Positions 8,401-14,314 of a stretch of 21,085 nucleotides of DNA are shown piece by piece. The stretch's first letter is position 1; every line of letters starts with the position of its first letter. The position numbers were made by a program, and so were the translations under genes. The notes under the pieces were generated by a model, which saw only the letters and a list, made by a program, of their open reading frames with translations, had not been told where the DNA came from and did not search any database. Origin of the DNA: a virus; IMG/VR virus record IMGVR_UViG_3300025319_000119, positions 1 through 21,085 of that record; one strand, written 5' to 3'.

Positions 8401-9124
8401 CCACCTCAAGACGCGCGCCGAGATCATGCACGAGCACGCGATGGTCGACAGCGGCCGCCCCGTGCCCGCCCACCGCATCGAGGCCGACTACCGATGGGAG
8501 GGCCGTCACGACGCCGAAGCCGAGCACCGCGAGGCCATCTCGCACGCGCTCCACGCGCACGAGATGTCGGCGCCCGAGTACACGAAGCTCCACGAGGCCG
8601 ACTACGGCCCGGTCGCGGACTTCTACAAAGATCCATTCCGCGGGCCGTTCCTCTCTGACGTCGAGAAGCCAAAGATCCGAGACGCGATCGACGTGCTCAA
8701 GAGCGCCGCCGAGGCCCTTGAGCAGCTCGGCAGCTCGCCCGCGCGGCTCGGTATGATGAGCTGGCGAGGGAACGAAGACTCCCCGCGGCCGGAGCGTCCG
8801 GCGAACATCGTCGGGATCTCCGACGAGATGGGGCTCACCGTGAAGGGGAAGAAGAAGCGGAAGAAGCAGCGCGACGAGGGCAAGGCCGTCGCGCGCGCGA
8901 GCCGCCTCTCTCCCGAGGATCGGTTCAAGCCGGCGAAGCGGATGCGCAAGCCGCCGAAGGGCGTGCAGCACTTCGCACCCGACACGCTCAAGGACGCGCG
9001 CGAGGGCGCGCGCGAGGGCGCAGAGGTGAAGCGCGAACGCATCCGCGATGACCTCGCACGTCGACAAGCGAACAAGCCGCCCATGGATCCCGTGCGCATC
9101 GCGCGCGCCCGAGGCGAAGCCTGA
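5468..9124 (+). CDS. MuF-type head morphogenesis polyprotein with pyrophosphatase-like and TGT-like domains
   Basis: This 1218-residue multidomain protein starts at GTG 5468 with GGAGGAG upstream. Residues ~100-265 match MuF/SPP1-gp7 head morphogenesis proteins: RIAMTESNNA (177-186), CPDC (215-218) and HPWCGC (258-263). Residues ~328-452 resemble the pyrophosphatase-like domain of phage polyvalent proteins: YGYI (362-365), DGEHVDCYIGP (372-382; D372, E374, D377 at the catalytic acidic positions of family I pyrophosphatases) and YDEDKCFLGF (406-415). C478/C481 and C496/C499 form a zinc-ribbon-like knuckle. GHKYI (532-536) begins a module shared with the 841-residue protein. Residues ~580-835 look like a TGT-superfamily barrel: VDSGAF with D635, PDQ with D706, LQKG (739-742), VHLLGLG (790-796) and LDS with D821. 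The remainder is helical, then very basic (KGKKKRKKQR), with no recognised function. Most MuF proteins are much shorter. TGATG links it to the next gene. Confidence 0.88.
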   Translation: MALWTAEKLQAVRAIIARYHAAIAIAVFGHKALPPDLLKDLRGAGVAVPDGPQLIDDAFAYGQLVALLRDPKLATKSPAEIAKLVEERKLPLQLSQQEKASVEVARQHAGQYVVGLGTRVAGQVMAAVTGAEANLTPERMVEIIADKTAGNRARRETIDSLRSDLGHAMGNWTRDWQRIAMTESNNAIQEGTASTIEKQDGAEQLVSKMPRPDACPDCKRLYLRGGQPIIFKLSELRANGSNVGRKKRDWKPTIEAIHPWCGCVLVRVPAGMEWIDGELQPKKAEPDEESDEGAQGDAAIVRGMKAAVEKSERPLEKAARKLHGRLTFAGMPISIENRRGSLRHWYDPVAKEKGATKVRYPYGYIRLTEAADGEHVDCYIGPDKHATSVYVVHQQKKKPDGSFGGYDEDKCFLGFASASEAKAAYLAHYNDPRFFGSMTAMTVPEFKRKLVEKKGEKLTKADPLVIDMRLEKGGTDPCPRCGAMTRLSDTDGAEPCWTCRKALEAAGTPYRRAGWDYENDRWQKSYGAERAGHKYISRRRGVDGSWEYKYAEPAPHAQLALDFTPPKPEAEQRHEAGEAGVNLDNYFASGSNHEGEIQGFASIGWNVGVAAHEVSDDAVRALHALKGTRTKVFVDSGAFSEVDFNFPARKDNAKKGIKAGDLPYPDKPIGPLVVAPISDAEWTKRLDLYDSLASSLGRQLYAVAPDQVAFQDETADRLAKYADRVREIHAKGANILVPLQKGKLSLADFDDKARSILGFDDYIRAIPMKKDATTTAEFEAFMAAKKPARVHLLGLGKESDRYDEVMAAAKRASPASEVFLDSVKITSAVERSKPTKAGGWSRPRKLTAATDRTIKRLAGEAFEREEYHENISYPGEWLPPKQRAAVGARARLSLKEMSAFKKDPTKFLEDLRAADKAETTDNRQAVMLHVLEAELNSAWSVHFAGIPGAEIEQHHGKGTVTERKRDAIVEAFGGGKLAHLKTRAEIMHEHAMVDSGRPVPAHRIEADYRWEGRHDAEAEHREAISHALHAHEMSAPEYTKLHEADYGPVADFYKDPFRGPFLSDVEKPKIRDAIDVLKSAAEALEQLGSSPARLGMMSWRGNEDSPRPERPANIVGISDEMGLTVKGKKKRKKQRDEGKAVARASRLSPEDRFKPAKRMRKPPKGVQHFAPDTLKDAREGAREGAEVKRERIRDDLARRQANKPPMDPVRIARARGEA
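8996..9019 (+). repeat. Tandem 12-base repeat (2 copies)
   Basis: The unit GCGCGCGAGGGC occurs twice back to back inside the polyprotein gene and encodes AREG AREG in its C-terminal helix. It is a minor in-frame duplication, probably from slippage. Confidence 0.75.
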
Positions 9125-9345
9125 TGCGCTGCCCCGTCTGCAACGCCAACCTCTTGCAGAAGAGCGACGGCAAGCTCAAGGTCCGCGTGCCGATCCTCGT
9201 CTTCTCCGCCGACGGCACGACGTGCGTGACCAACTGCCAGCGCTGCAAGGCAGAGATCCCCATCCCCGTCACGCTCGCAAAGAGCGCGTGCCCCGCGGAT
9301 GAACCGGCGCCGAAGCTCGTAACGACGCGCTTGACGCGCCCGTGA
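9124..9345 (+). CDS. Small zinc-ribbon protein
   Basis: The 73-residue protein has two Cys pairs, CPVC (residues 3-6) and CQRC, about 35 residues apart, separated by a beta-rich segment (KLKVRVPILVF). This is the layout of a treble-clef or rubredoxin-like zinc ribbon. Small zinc-ribbon proteins near head genes occur in Mu-like phages (for example Com), but I see no more specific match and do not claim that function. ATG 9124 shares its A with the last base of the polyprotein stop (TGATG), so translation is probably coupled. The terminator follows 60 bases after the stop. Confidence 0.75.
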   Translation: MRCPVCNANLLQKSDGKLKVRVPILVFSADGTTCVTNCQRCKAEIPIPVTLAKSACPADEPAPKLVTTRLTRP

Positions 9346-9360
9346 TCCAGCCTCTAGCCT
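9331..9360 (+). promoter_or_regulatory. Candidate sigma70-type promoter upstream of the capsid genes
   Basis: TTGACG (9331-9336) and TAGCCT (9355-9360) are separated by 18 bases, fitting the loose TTGAC / TAGNNT pattern of many high-G+C bacteria. It overlaps the end of the zinc-ribbon gene. A transcript from here would carry the 9405-9444 hairpin in its leader, so it would need antitermination or read-through. This is a weak motif match. Confidence 0.25.
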
Positions 9361-9404
9361 GACCACCGGACCCAACGGCCTAGACCACGAACGGTCACAA
9401 GAGG

Positions 9405-9444
9405 CGGGCGGTACTGCGAAAGCGGTGCCGCCCGTTTTCGTTTT
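9405..9444 (+). terminator. Intrinsic terminator before the prohead protease gene
   Basis: A 13-base stem (9405-9417 with 9422-9434, two G-T wobbles, otherwise fully paired) closes on a GAAA tetraloop (9418-9421) and is followed by TTTTCGTTTT (9435-9444). The T-tract touches the AGGAGA ribosome binding site of the protease gene, whose GTG start is 12 bases further on. It would end transcripts of the portal/MuF block or act as an RNA-processing or attenuation hairpin for the capsid block. The 111-base gap (9346-9456) otherwise shows only the weak promoter candidate. Confidence 0.88.
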
Positions 9445-9456
9445 AGGAGATCCAAG

Positions 9457-10329
9457 GTGCGAGAGACCGAGAGCACATTCGCCTTCGACTTCGAGATGGA
9501 GGCGTTCGAGAAGGCCGGCGTCGCTCCCGAGAAGGCGCGGCGCATCGGTGGCTTCGTGTCCACCGCGGATCTCGACAAGCAGAACGAGCGCGTGCTGCAA
9601 GAGGGGCTCGACTTCTCCCCGTTCCTCGCCGACGGGTGGTTCAACGACAACCATTCCAAGGCGACGGCCGACATCGTGGGCTTCCCCGAGACGGCGAAGC
9701 TCATCCGCAAGGGCGAGCGCATGCCGAGCGGCTCGCACGCCGACCGCACCGGGTGGTTCGTCGAGGGCTACCTGCTCCAAGGCCATCCGCCGAGCGACAA
9801 GCTGTGGGATCTCGCGCAGTCGTTGCAGAAGACGCCGCGGCGCCTCGGCTTCTCCGTCGAGGGCCGCGTCACGCAGCGCATGAGCAAGGCCGGCGAGCCC
9901 ATCGTCGCGCGCGCCATCGTCAAGAACGTCGCGATCACCAACTGCCCGGTGAACAACCGCACCGCGCTCGAGGTGCTCGCCAAGAGCTTGAGCGCCGTCG
10001 AGATGAGCAAGGCGCTCGAGGCCGGCGGCGGCGAAGACGGCGACGGCGGCGGCACCCCCGGCAGCGGCCGGGCGCTCATGCCTGAATCGCTCGGCGGCTA
10101 CACCAACGCCATCGGCTTTCGCGCGCCCGTCGGCTCGCCGCGCGGCGCGGCGCCCGCCGGGTTCACCGAAGCGTCGGCCAACGGCGCGCAGCCGGCGTCG
10201 TCGAAGAAGAAGAAGCGCAAGAAGCTCACGAAGAGCGAGGCGCTCAAGCTGATCCACGGCCGGTACCCCGGCATCACCACCACGACGGCAGCACGGATCT
10301 TTCAGTTCGTCGTCTCACACGCCGCCTGA
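9457..10329 (+). CDS. Prohead (procapsid) maturation serine protease
   Basis: The 290-residue protein resembles HK97-type prohead proteases (peptidase family S78), which cleave scaffold and capsid N-termini during head maturation. WFNDNHSKATADIVG contains the probable catalytic His66, and LGFSVEGRV contains the probable nucleophile Ser133. The following ARAIVKNVAITNCPVN strand is typical of the fold. The core ends near residue 185. The remaining ~100 residues are a Gly/Asp linker, a basic tract (SKKKKRKK, about 246-253) and a helical tail (LTKSEALKLI...), an extension beyond the usual core that could be scaffold-like or DNA-binding. The start GTG 9457 is supported by TAGGAGA at 9444-9450. Scaffold and capsid genes follow directly. 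Confidence 0.9.
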   Translation: MRETESTFAFDFEMEAFEKAGVAPEKARRIGGFVSTADLDKQNERVLQEGLDFSPFLADGWFNDNHSKATADIVGFPETAKLIRKGERMPSGSHADRTGWFVEGYLLQGHPPSDKLWDLAQSLQKTPRRLGFSVEGRVTQRMSKAGEPIVARAIVKNVAITNCPVNNRTALEVLAKSLSAVEMSKALEAGGGEDGDGGGTPGSGRALMPESLGGYTNAIGFRAPVGSPRGAAPAGFTEASANGAQPASSKKKKRKKLTKSEALKLIHGRYPGITTTTAARIFQFVVSHAA

Positions 10330-10358
10330 CCGGCGGACCCCACAAACGGAGCAAGAAC

Positions 10359-11270
10359 ATGGCGAAGCGCACGACCACCCCCACCATCGACGACGAGCCC
10401 ATCGTGAAGGCGGACATGGATTCCGAGGAAGGCGAGGCCGAAGGCGCCGCCGAGAACGATGAGGACGACGACGGCATCGACGACGAGGACGACGAGATCG
10501 ACGAGGACGCCGCGAAGAGCGATCTCACCGAGGACACGCTCGTCAAGGCGCTCGACGAGATGGACAACATCGCCAACGCCTCGGCCAACGGCGTCAACCC
10601 GCGCGAGCGCGAGCTGGCGGCGAAGCTCGCGTCCGGCACCCCCCTCACCAAGTCGGAGCGCGCCGAGATGTCGTCGTTCGCCGACGACACCACCACGCTC
10701 GAGAAGAGCAACCGGGAGACGTTCATGGAGAATCCGCAGATCGCGCAGGGCTTCGAGGTGTCCGACTTCCTCGACGCCGCTCTCACCAAGGTCGCCGAGG
10801 CGCTCGACAACAGCCGCGAGGAGATGACCAAGAGCTTCTCCGAGGTCGGCGAGTTCAACCGCGCGCTGGCGAAGAGCCTCAACGCGCTCGGCGCCGTCGT
10901 CATCTCGCAGGACAAGGAGATCCGCGCGCTCAAGAAGAGCCTCGCCGGCGTCTCCACGGCCAGCGTCGAGGCGGCTCCCGCCAAGGGCGTCGCGCGCACC
11001 AGCGTCGGCCAGAAGGTCAACGACAGCGGCGCGATCCGCAAGTCGCAGGGCGGCAAGGGCAACGACGTGCAGCTCACGAAGGGCGTGATCTTGCAGACCC
11101 TCGACGAGCTGCTCGAGAAGAGCGAGGGCAAGCAAGGCGTCGTCGACGGCGTGGATCTCGTCCTCGAGTCGAGCCGCTACGAGACCACGCAGCTCCTCTC
11201 CCCCGACGCCATGCGCCTCGTCTGCAAGGCGCGCGGCATCGACCCCACCACCCTCGGGCTCAACGCCTAG
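10359..11270 (+). CDS. Probable capsid scaffold / head assembly protein
   Basis: The 303-residue protein lies between protease and major capsid protein, where a scaffold is expected. Residues ~12-55 are a very acidic tract (runs of Asp/Glu). Residues ~55-175 are predicted helical with coiled-coil character (for example DALTKVAEALDNSREEM), then a Ser/Ala/Lys linker and a C-terminal helical region (LQTLDELLEKSEG...). An acidic, helical, low-complexity protein in this position fits a scaffold that the protease removes. No enzyme motif is seen. ATG 10359 is preceded by ACGGAGC. The role rests mainly on position and composition. Confidence 0.8.
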   Translation: MAKRTTTPTIDDEPIVKADMDSEEGEAEGAAENDEDDDGIDDEDDEIDEDAAKSDLTEDTLVKALDEMDNIANASANGVNPRERELAAKLASGTPLTKSERAEMSSFADDTTTLEKSNRETFMENPQIAQGFEVSDFLDAALTKVAEALDNSREEMTKSFSEVGEFNRALAKSLNALGAVVISQDKEIRALKKSLAGVSTASVEAAPAKGVARTSVGQKVNDSGAIRKSQGGKGNDVQLTKGVILQTLDELLEKSEGKQGVVDGVDLVLESSRYETTQLLSPDAMRLVCKARGIDPTTLGLNA

Positions 11271-11308
11271 CCGGCGTCGCTCACCACCCTCACCTCTCAC
11301 AAAGATCC

Positions 11309-11316
11309 AAGGAGAT
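11309..11316 (+). promoter_or_regulatory. Strong ribosome binding site of the capsid gene
   Basis: AAGGAGAT lies six bases before ATG 11323 in a locally A/T-rich leader (AAGGAGATAATCAC). It is the closest match to the consensus in the window and fixes the capsid protein start. Confidence 0.75.
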
Positions 11317-11322
11317 AATCAC

Positions 11323-12765
11323 ATGAGCTACGGAACCTTCGTCGGAACCTCCGACTACGACGGCATCGAGGGCTTCGGCTCGGCGAGCGCCGAGGAGATG
11401 CAGAACCTCAACAAAGCCTTGCGCTCGGGGCAAGAGCGCAACGCGCCCGGAGCGGTGGTCGCCGGCGACGGCTTCACCCTCAAGCCGGAGTCGCTCGACC
11501 GCACGTTGAAGAACGTGACGTACCGGATGGAGCACATCCAGTTCTGGAAGTTCCTCGACAAGACCCCGGCCTACAACACGGTCGAGGAGTACAGCCGGCT
11601 CCGTGAGTACGGCAACGGCGTCGCGGCCTTCATCGAGGAAGGCGAGCTGCCCGCCGAGGACGACGCGACCTACTCGCGTGAGTTCAACATCGTGAAGTAC
11701 ATGGGCACGACCCGGCGCATCACGCACGTGATGCAGACGGTGCGCACCCACATCGGTTCCGCGGTCGCGCAGGAGACGGTGAACGGCACGATGTGGCTCT
11801 TGCGGCAGGTGGAGAAGGCGCTCTTCTACGCCGACAGCAACCTCGTCCCGGCCGAGTTCGACGGCCTCTTCGCGCAGCTCGAAGCGCAGTCGCCCAACGT
11901 GGTCGACATGCGCGGCAAGCCGCTCAACCAAGACGTCATCGAAGAGGCGGCGCACGTCATCCGCGCCTCGCCCAACTACGGCATCCCGACGGATCTGTGG
12001 ATGGCCGATGGCGTCTACAGCGACCTCGCCCGGCTCTTCTACCCGACGCAGCGGTCGGAGATCCCGGTCCCGGCCGGCGGCGGCGACGGCTACGTCGGCT
12101 TCGCGGTGAAGGGCATGCGCACGCAGGCTGGCCCGATCCGCTTCCAGCCCGACGTGTTCATCGAGCCCGGTCGCGCGCCCATCGCGGCCGGCGTCGGCGA
12201 CATCGCCAAGCGCCCCGGCGTGCCCACCATCGGCGTCGGCGCCGCGGGCGCTCCCGGCGGCGGCGAGACCTCGCTCTTCATCGCGACGGACGCGGGCGAC
12301 TACCGCTACCGCGTCGTGGCGAAGAACCGCTACGGCCTCTCCATCCCCGTCGACGTGAACGGCGGCGCCGCCATCACCGTCGCCGCGGGACAGAAGGTGT
12401 CGTTCACGATCACCGACGGCTCGCCGTTGGCGTCGTGCTACGTCATCTCCCGCACGAAGGTGAACGGTCTGCTCGCCGAGGCCGTCGAGATGATCACCGT
12501 GAAGCGCACGGGCGCCGTCACGAGCTTCGGGGATCTCAACCGTGACCTCCCCGGCACCACGAAGGCCGCGCTGTTGCAGGGCAACCGCGAGAACATCATG
12601 GTGAAGCAGCTCGCGCCGTTCACGCGCATCCCGCTCGCCACCGTCGACACGTCGATGCGTTGGTCGCAGGTGCTCTACCTGACGCTCACGCTGCACAGCC
12701 CGAACAAGAACGTGCTGTTCAAGAACGTCGGCCGCATCGACGGGACGAAGAACCTCGCCGTCTGA
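11323..12765 (+). CDS. Major capsid protein (HK97 fold) with probable Ig-like insertion
   Basis: The 480-residue protein is placed as major capsid protein by gene order and by features such as the N-arm/E-loop-like region FIEEGELPAEDDATYSREFN (103-122), the long spine helix (THIGSAVAQETVNGTMWLL, 142-160) and the P-domain-like segment VIEEAAHVIRASPNYGIPTD. Residues ~300-405 are a Gly-rich linker plus a beta-sandwich-like stretch (DYRYRVVAKNRYGLS, AAGQKVSFTI, SCYVISRT) that looks like a fibronectin III or Ig-like insertion, probably on the capsid surface. The end (RWSQVLYLTLTLHSPNKNVLF) returns to the capsid core. ATG 11323 has the best ribosome binding site in the window (AAGGAGAT, 11309-11316), fitting the most abundant product. 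A terminator follows. Confidence 0.88.
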   Translation: MSYGTFVGTSDYDGIEGFGSASAEEMQNLNKALRSGQERNAPGAVVAGDGFTLKPESLDRTLKNVTYRMEHIQFWKFLDKTPAYNTVEEYSRLREYGNGVAAFIEEGELPAEDDATYSREFNIVKYMGTTRRITHVMQTVRTHIGSAVAQETVNGTMWLLRQVEKALFYADSNLVPAEFDGLFAQLEAQSPNVVDMRGKPLNQDVIEEAAHVIRASPNYGIPTDLWMADGVYSDLARLFYPTQRSEIPVPAGGGDGYVGFAVKGMRTQAGPIRFQPDVFIEPGRAPIAAGVGDIAKRPGVPTIGVGAAGAPGGGETSLFIATDAGDYRYRVVAKNRYGLSIPVDVNGGAAITVAAGQKVSFTITDGSPLASCYVISRTKVNGLLAEAVEMITVKRTGAVTSFGDLNRDLPGTTKAALLQGNRENIMVKQLAPFTRIPLATVDTSMRWSQVLYLTLTLHSPNKNVLFKNVGRIDGTKNLAV

Positions 12766-12769
12766 TCGG

Positions 12770-12798
12770 GTGACGCCGGCATGAGTGCCGGCTAGGAT
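12770..12798 (+). promoter_or_regulatory. Candidate promoter for the post-capsid genes
   Basis: GTGACG (12770-12775) and TAGGAT (12793-12798) are 17 bases apart, resembling TTGAC / TAGNNT. Transcription would begin inside the 5' arm of the following terminator, so the new RNA would lack the hairpin. A small perfect hairpin (12775-12792) fills the spacer. It is a weak motif match. Confidence 0.25.
12775..12792 (+). other. Small perfect hairpin after the capsid gene
   Basis: GCCGGCA (12775-12781) and TGCCGGC (12786-12792) pair perfectly around a TGAG loop, ten bases after the capsid stop and six bases before the larger terminator. No T-tract follows, so alone it is more likely to protect the mRNA 3' end or to be an operator-like inverted repeat. 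Confidence 0.6.
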
Positions 12799-12842
12799 GG
12801 GCCGCTGCACGGACACGATCCGAGCAGCGGCCCTTCCCTTTT
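12799..12842 (+). terminator. Intrinsic terminator after the major capsid gene
   Basis: A perfect ten-base stem (12799-12808 with 12824-12833) continues, after an A-A mismatch, as a four-base stem (12810-12813 with 12819-12822) around a CACGA loop. TTCCCTTTT follows. The T-tract merges into the GAGGAG ribosome binding site of the next gene, repeating the arrangement at 9405-9457. The two hairpins bracket the protease-scaffold-capsid block. Confidence 0.85.
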
Positions 12843-12856
12843 GAGGAGATCCAACG

Positions 12857-13351
12857 ATGGCACGTAAGCTCTTCTGCAAGCTCAACCACGAACGCGGCGA
12901 GAAGTTCTCCGTCGCCGGCAAGCTCTACACGATCGGCGCCGACGGCTACGTCGAGGTCGACGACGAGCACGCGCCGCTCCTCTTGCAGAACGACGGGAAG
13001 TGGGCCGATCCGAGCCTCGCCACGGCGCCGTACAAGCGCCCGAACGGGCCGCCAGCTCTGATCCTCGCCGACGCCCAAGGGCGCGTGCTCTCGCCGGAGG
13101 AGACCGCCAAGGCGATGCAGGCGTCGAAGCCGGCCGAGCCTGCCAAGGCCGCGGAGGAACCGGCGATGGATCCCGAGCCTGCTCCGCCGGAGTGGCCCTC
13201 GCAGAGCACGGACACGTCGAAGCACGATCTGCTCGCCAACCTCGAGAAGCTCAAGATCGCGGGCCACGTGCAGCCCGGCGACTTCAACCACAAGATGAGC
13301 AAGACGGATCTTCTCGAGGTGATCGAGCGCGCTTACGACAGCATGAGCTGA
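12857..13351 (+). CDS. Head-associated protein with C-terminal LEM/HeH-like helices
   Basis: This 164-residue protein starts at ATG 12857 with GAGGAG at 12843-12848. Residues ~1-60 form a small beta-rich domain (FSVAGKLYTIGADGYVEVDD), residues ~85-115 are a Pro/Ala/Glu-rich linker, and the last ~45 residues (SKHDLLANLEKLKI...KMSKTDLLEVIERAYD) read as two helix-extended-helix units like HeH/LEM or Rho-N motifs often found at the ends of small phage head proteins. This two-part layout just after the capsid gene is common for head-completion or decoration proteins. The exact role is not known. Confidence 0.8.
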   Translation: MARKLFCKLNHERGEKFSVAGKLYTIGADGYVEVDDEHAPLLLQNDGKWADPSLATAPYKRPNGPPALILADAQGRVLSPEETAKAMQASKPAEPAKAAEEPAMDPEPAPPEWPSQSTDTSKHDLLANLEKLKIAGHVQPGDFNHKMSKTDLLEVIERAYDSMS

Positions 13352-13415
13352 ACCTCGCGTTGCGCCGTCGAGCGCACGCCGTGATACTTGGACCCACCAC
13401 CGGAGGCATACGACC

Positions 13416-13658
13416 ATGGCAGCACCCACCAACATCTCGGCCGAGCAGAAGCGCGGTCTCAACAAGCTCGGCGAACATCTCCCCGAGATGGGCCGCATGG
13501 ACGGCATCTCCCCCGTGCAGCTCGGGAGCTTCCTCGCCGCGCTCGGGCCGATCGCGAGCGCCGACGCGAGCGACCTCGCCACGGCGATCACCCTCGTCAA
13601 CGAGATCAAGGCGAAGATCAACGCCGCGTGTGCGGCCTCCGCCGTCGTGGCGAGCTGA
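13416..13658 (+). CDS. Small helical phage protein, unknown function
   Basis: The 80-residue protein is largely helical, with a short Met/Gly-containing turn (EMGRMDGISPVQLG) and a hydrophobic helix at the end (TLVNEIKAKINAACAASAVV). ATG 13416 is preceded by CGGAGG (13401-13406). The 64-base upstream gap contains a marginal promoter-like pair (TTGCGC 13360, GATACT 13383, spacing 17) that I do not list separately. The family is not recognised; it could be a minor head or connector protein. Confidence 0.7.
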   Translation: MAAPTNISAEQKRGLNKLGEHLPEMGRMDGISPVQLGSFLAALGPIASADASDLATAITLVNEIKAKINAACAASAVVAS

Positions 13659-13661
13659 TCC

Positions 13662-13994
13662 ATGATCATCCGAGGTGGAATCCCCAAGCCGCTCCGCGGC
13701 ACGGCACCGGCCGTGCCGGGGGCACCCCTCGCTGACGCGAACGCGCTCGCGCCGTTTCAGTTCCTTGCGGAGCAGAAGACGGTGTGGACGCGCATCGACA
13801 ACATCGGGGCGAACCCGCTGCGCGTGTACCCGCAGAACCCCGGCTTGGATCCCGCCGGCGCCGGCTGGCAGCTCTACTACGAGATCGCACCCGCGGGCTT
13901 CCTTGAGGGCATGTTCGAGTTCACCGATCTGTGGCTCGCTGGCAGCGGAGGAACCACCACGTTCAAGGCCCTCATGGGCTTGCGCGTGCTGTAG
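13662..13994 (+). CDS. Small virion protein, unknown function
   Basis: The 110-residue protein starts at ATG 13662, three bases after the previous stop. It contains an aromatic-rich beta pattern (FQFLAEQKTVWTRIDNIGANPLRV ... WQLYYEIAPAGF) and ends in a Gly/Thr-rich strand (TTTFKALMGLRVL). The pattern suggests a beta-sandwich virion protein similar in style to surface or fibre-attachment proteins. No motif allows a firmer call. It lies in a chain of small structural genes of common codon use. Confidence 0.72.
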   Translation: MIIRGGIPKPLRGTAPAVPGAPLADANALAPFQFLAEQKTVWTRIDNIGANPLRVYPQNPGLDPAGAGWQLYYEIAPAGFLEGMFEFTDLWLAGSGGTTTFKALMGLRVL

Positions 13995-14012
13995 CGCGCC
14001 GAGAGGTGCGCC

Positions 14013-14300
14013 ATGCCGCTTGTCAGACGGAAAGCCCTGCCGGCAGCAGACGCTCGAGAGGGCGTCTTGCTGGCCGGCGTGGTGGACGGCGTGAACCTCA
14101 CCTTCACCACGCCGGATGCGTTCATCCACGCCCCTCCGGGGCTCTCCGCGCGCGTCCACCTCAACGGCCAGCGGTTGCTCCTCACCGACGACTACACCGT
14201 CGCCGAGTCGGGCGGACCCGGCACCGGGTTTGATACGGTGGTGCTGCTTCACGCGCCCGTGGCGGGCGACAAGGTATTCGCGGACTACTTTGTAGTCTGA
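14013..14300 (+). CDS. Small beta-rich virion protein ('NG...DY' domain)
   Basis: The 95-residue protein has the widespread phage tail/virion pattern DGVNLTFTTPDAFIHAP, ARVHLNGQRLLLTDDYTV, then a Gly-rich turn and VVLLHAPVAGDKVFADYFV. This fits 'DGxNxxFxTP...hxhhNGxxLxxxxDY...h.L..xPxxGDxhxhxY' modules found in fibre, baseplate and decoration proteins. The C-terminus of the next protein carries a related segment. ATG 14013 is preceded by GAGAGG. It is likely a small structural component; the exact location in the virion cannot be told. Confidence 0.78.
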   Translation: MPLVRRKALPAADAREGVLLAGVVDGVNLTFTTPDAFIHAPPGLSARVHLNGQRLLLTDDYTVAESGGPGTGFDTVVLLHAPVAGDKVFADYFVV

Positions 14301-14314
14301 AAGGTTGGATCACC

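Noticed and set aside
1343-10257. Long open frames on the reverse strand (for example 1343-4306, 5210-9067 and 8623-10257)
   Set aside because: They lie wholly opposite well-supported + strand genes, have Arg/Leu/Val/Gly-rich translations without family features, and are expected from G/C-rich third positions in high-G+C DNA.
13360-13388. Promoter-like TTGCGC / GATACT before the 80-residue gene
   Set aside because: Only about half of the -35 positions match and the gap is short; too weak to list as a feature.
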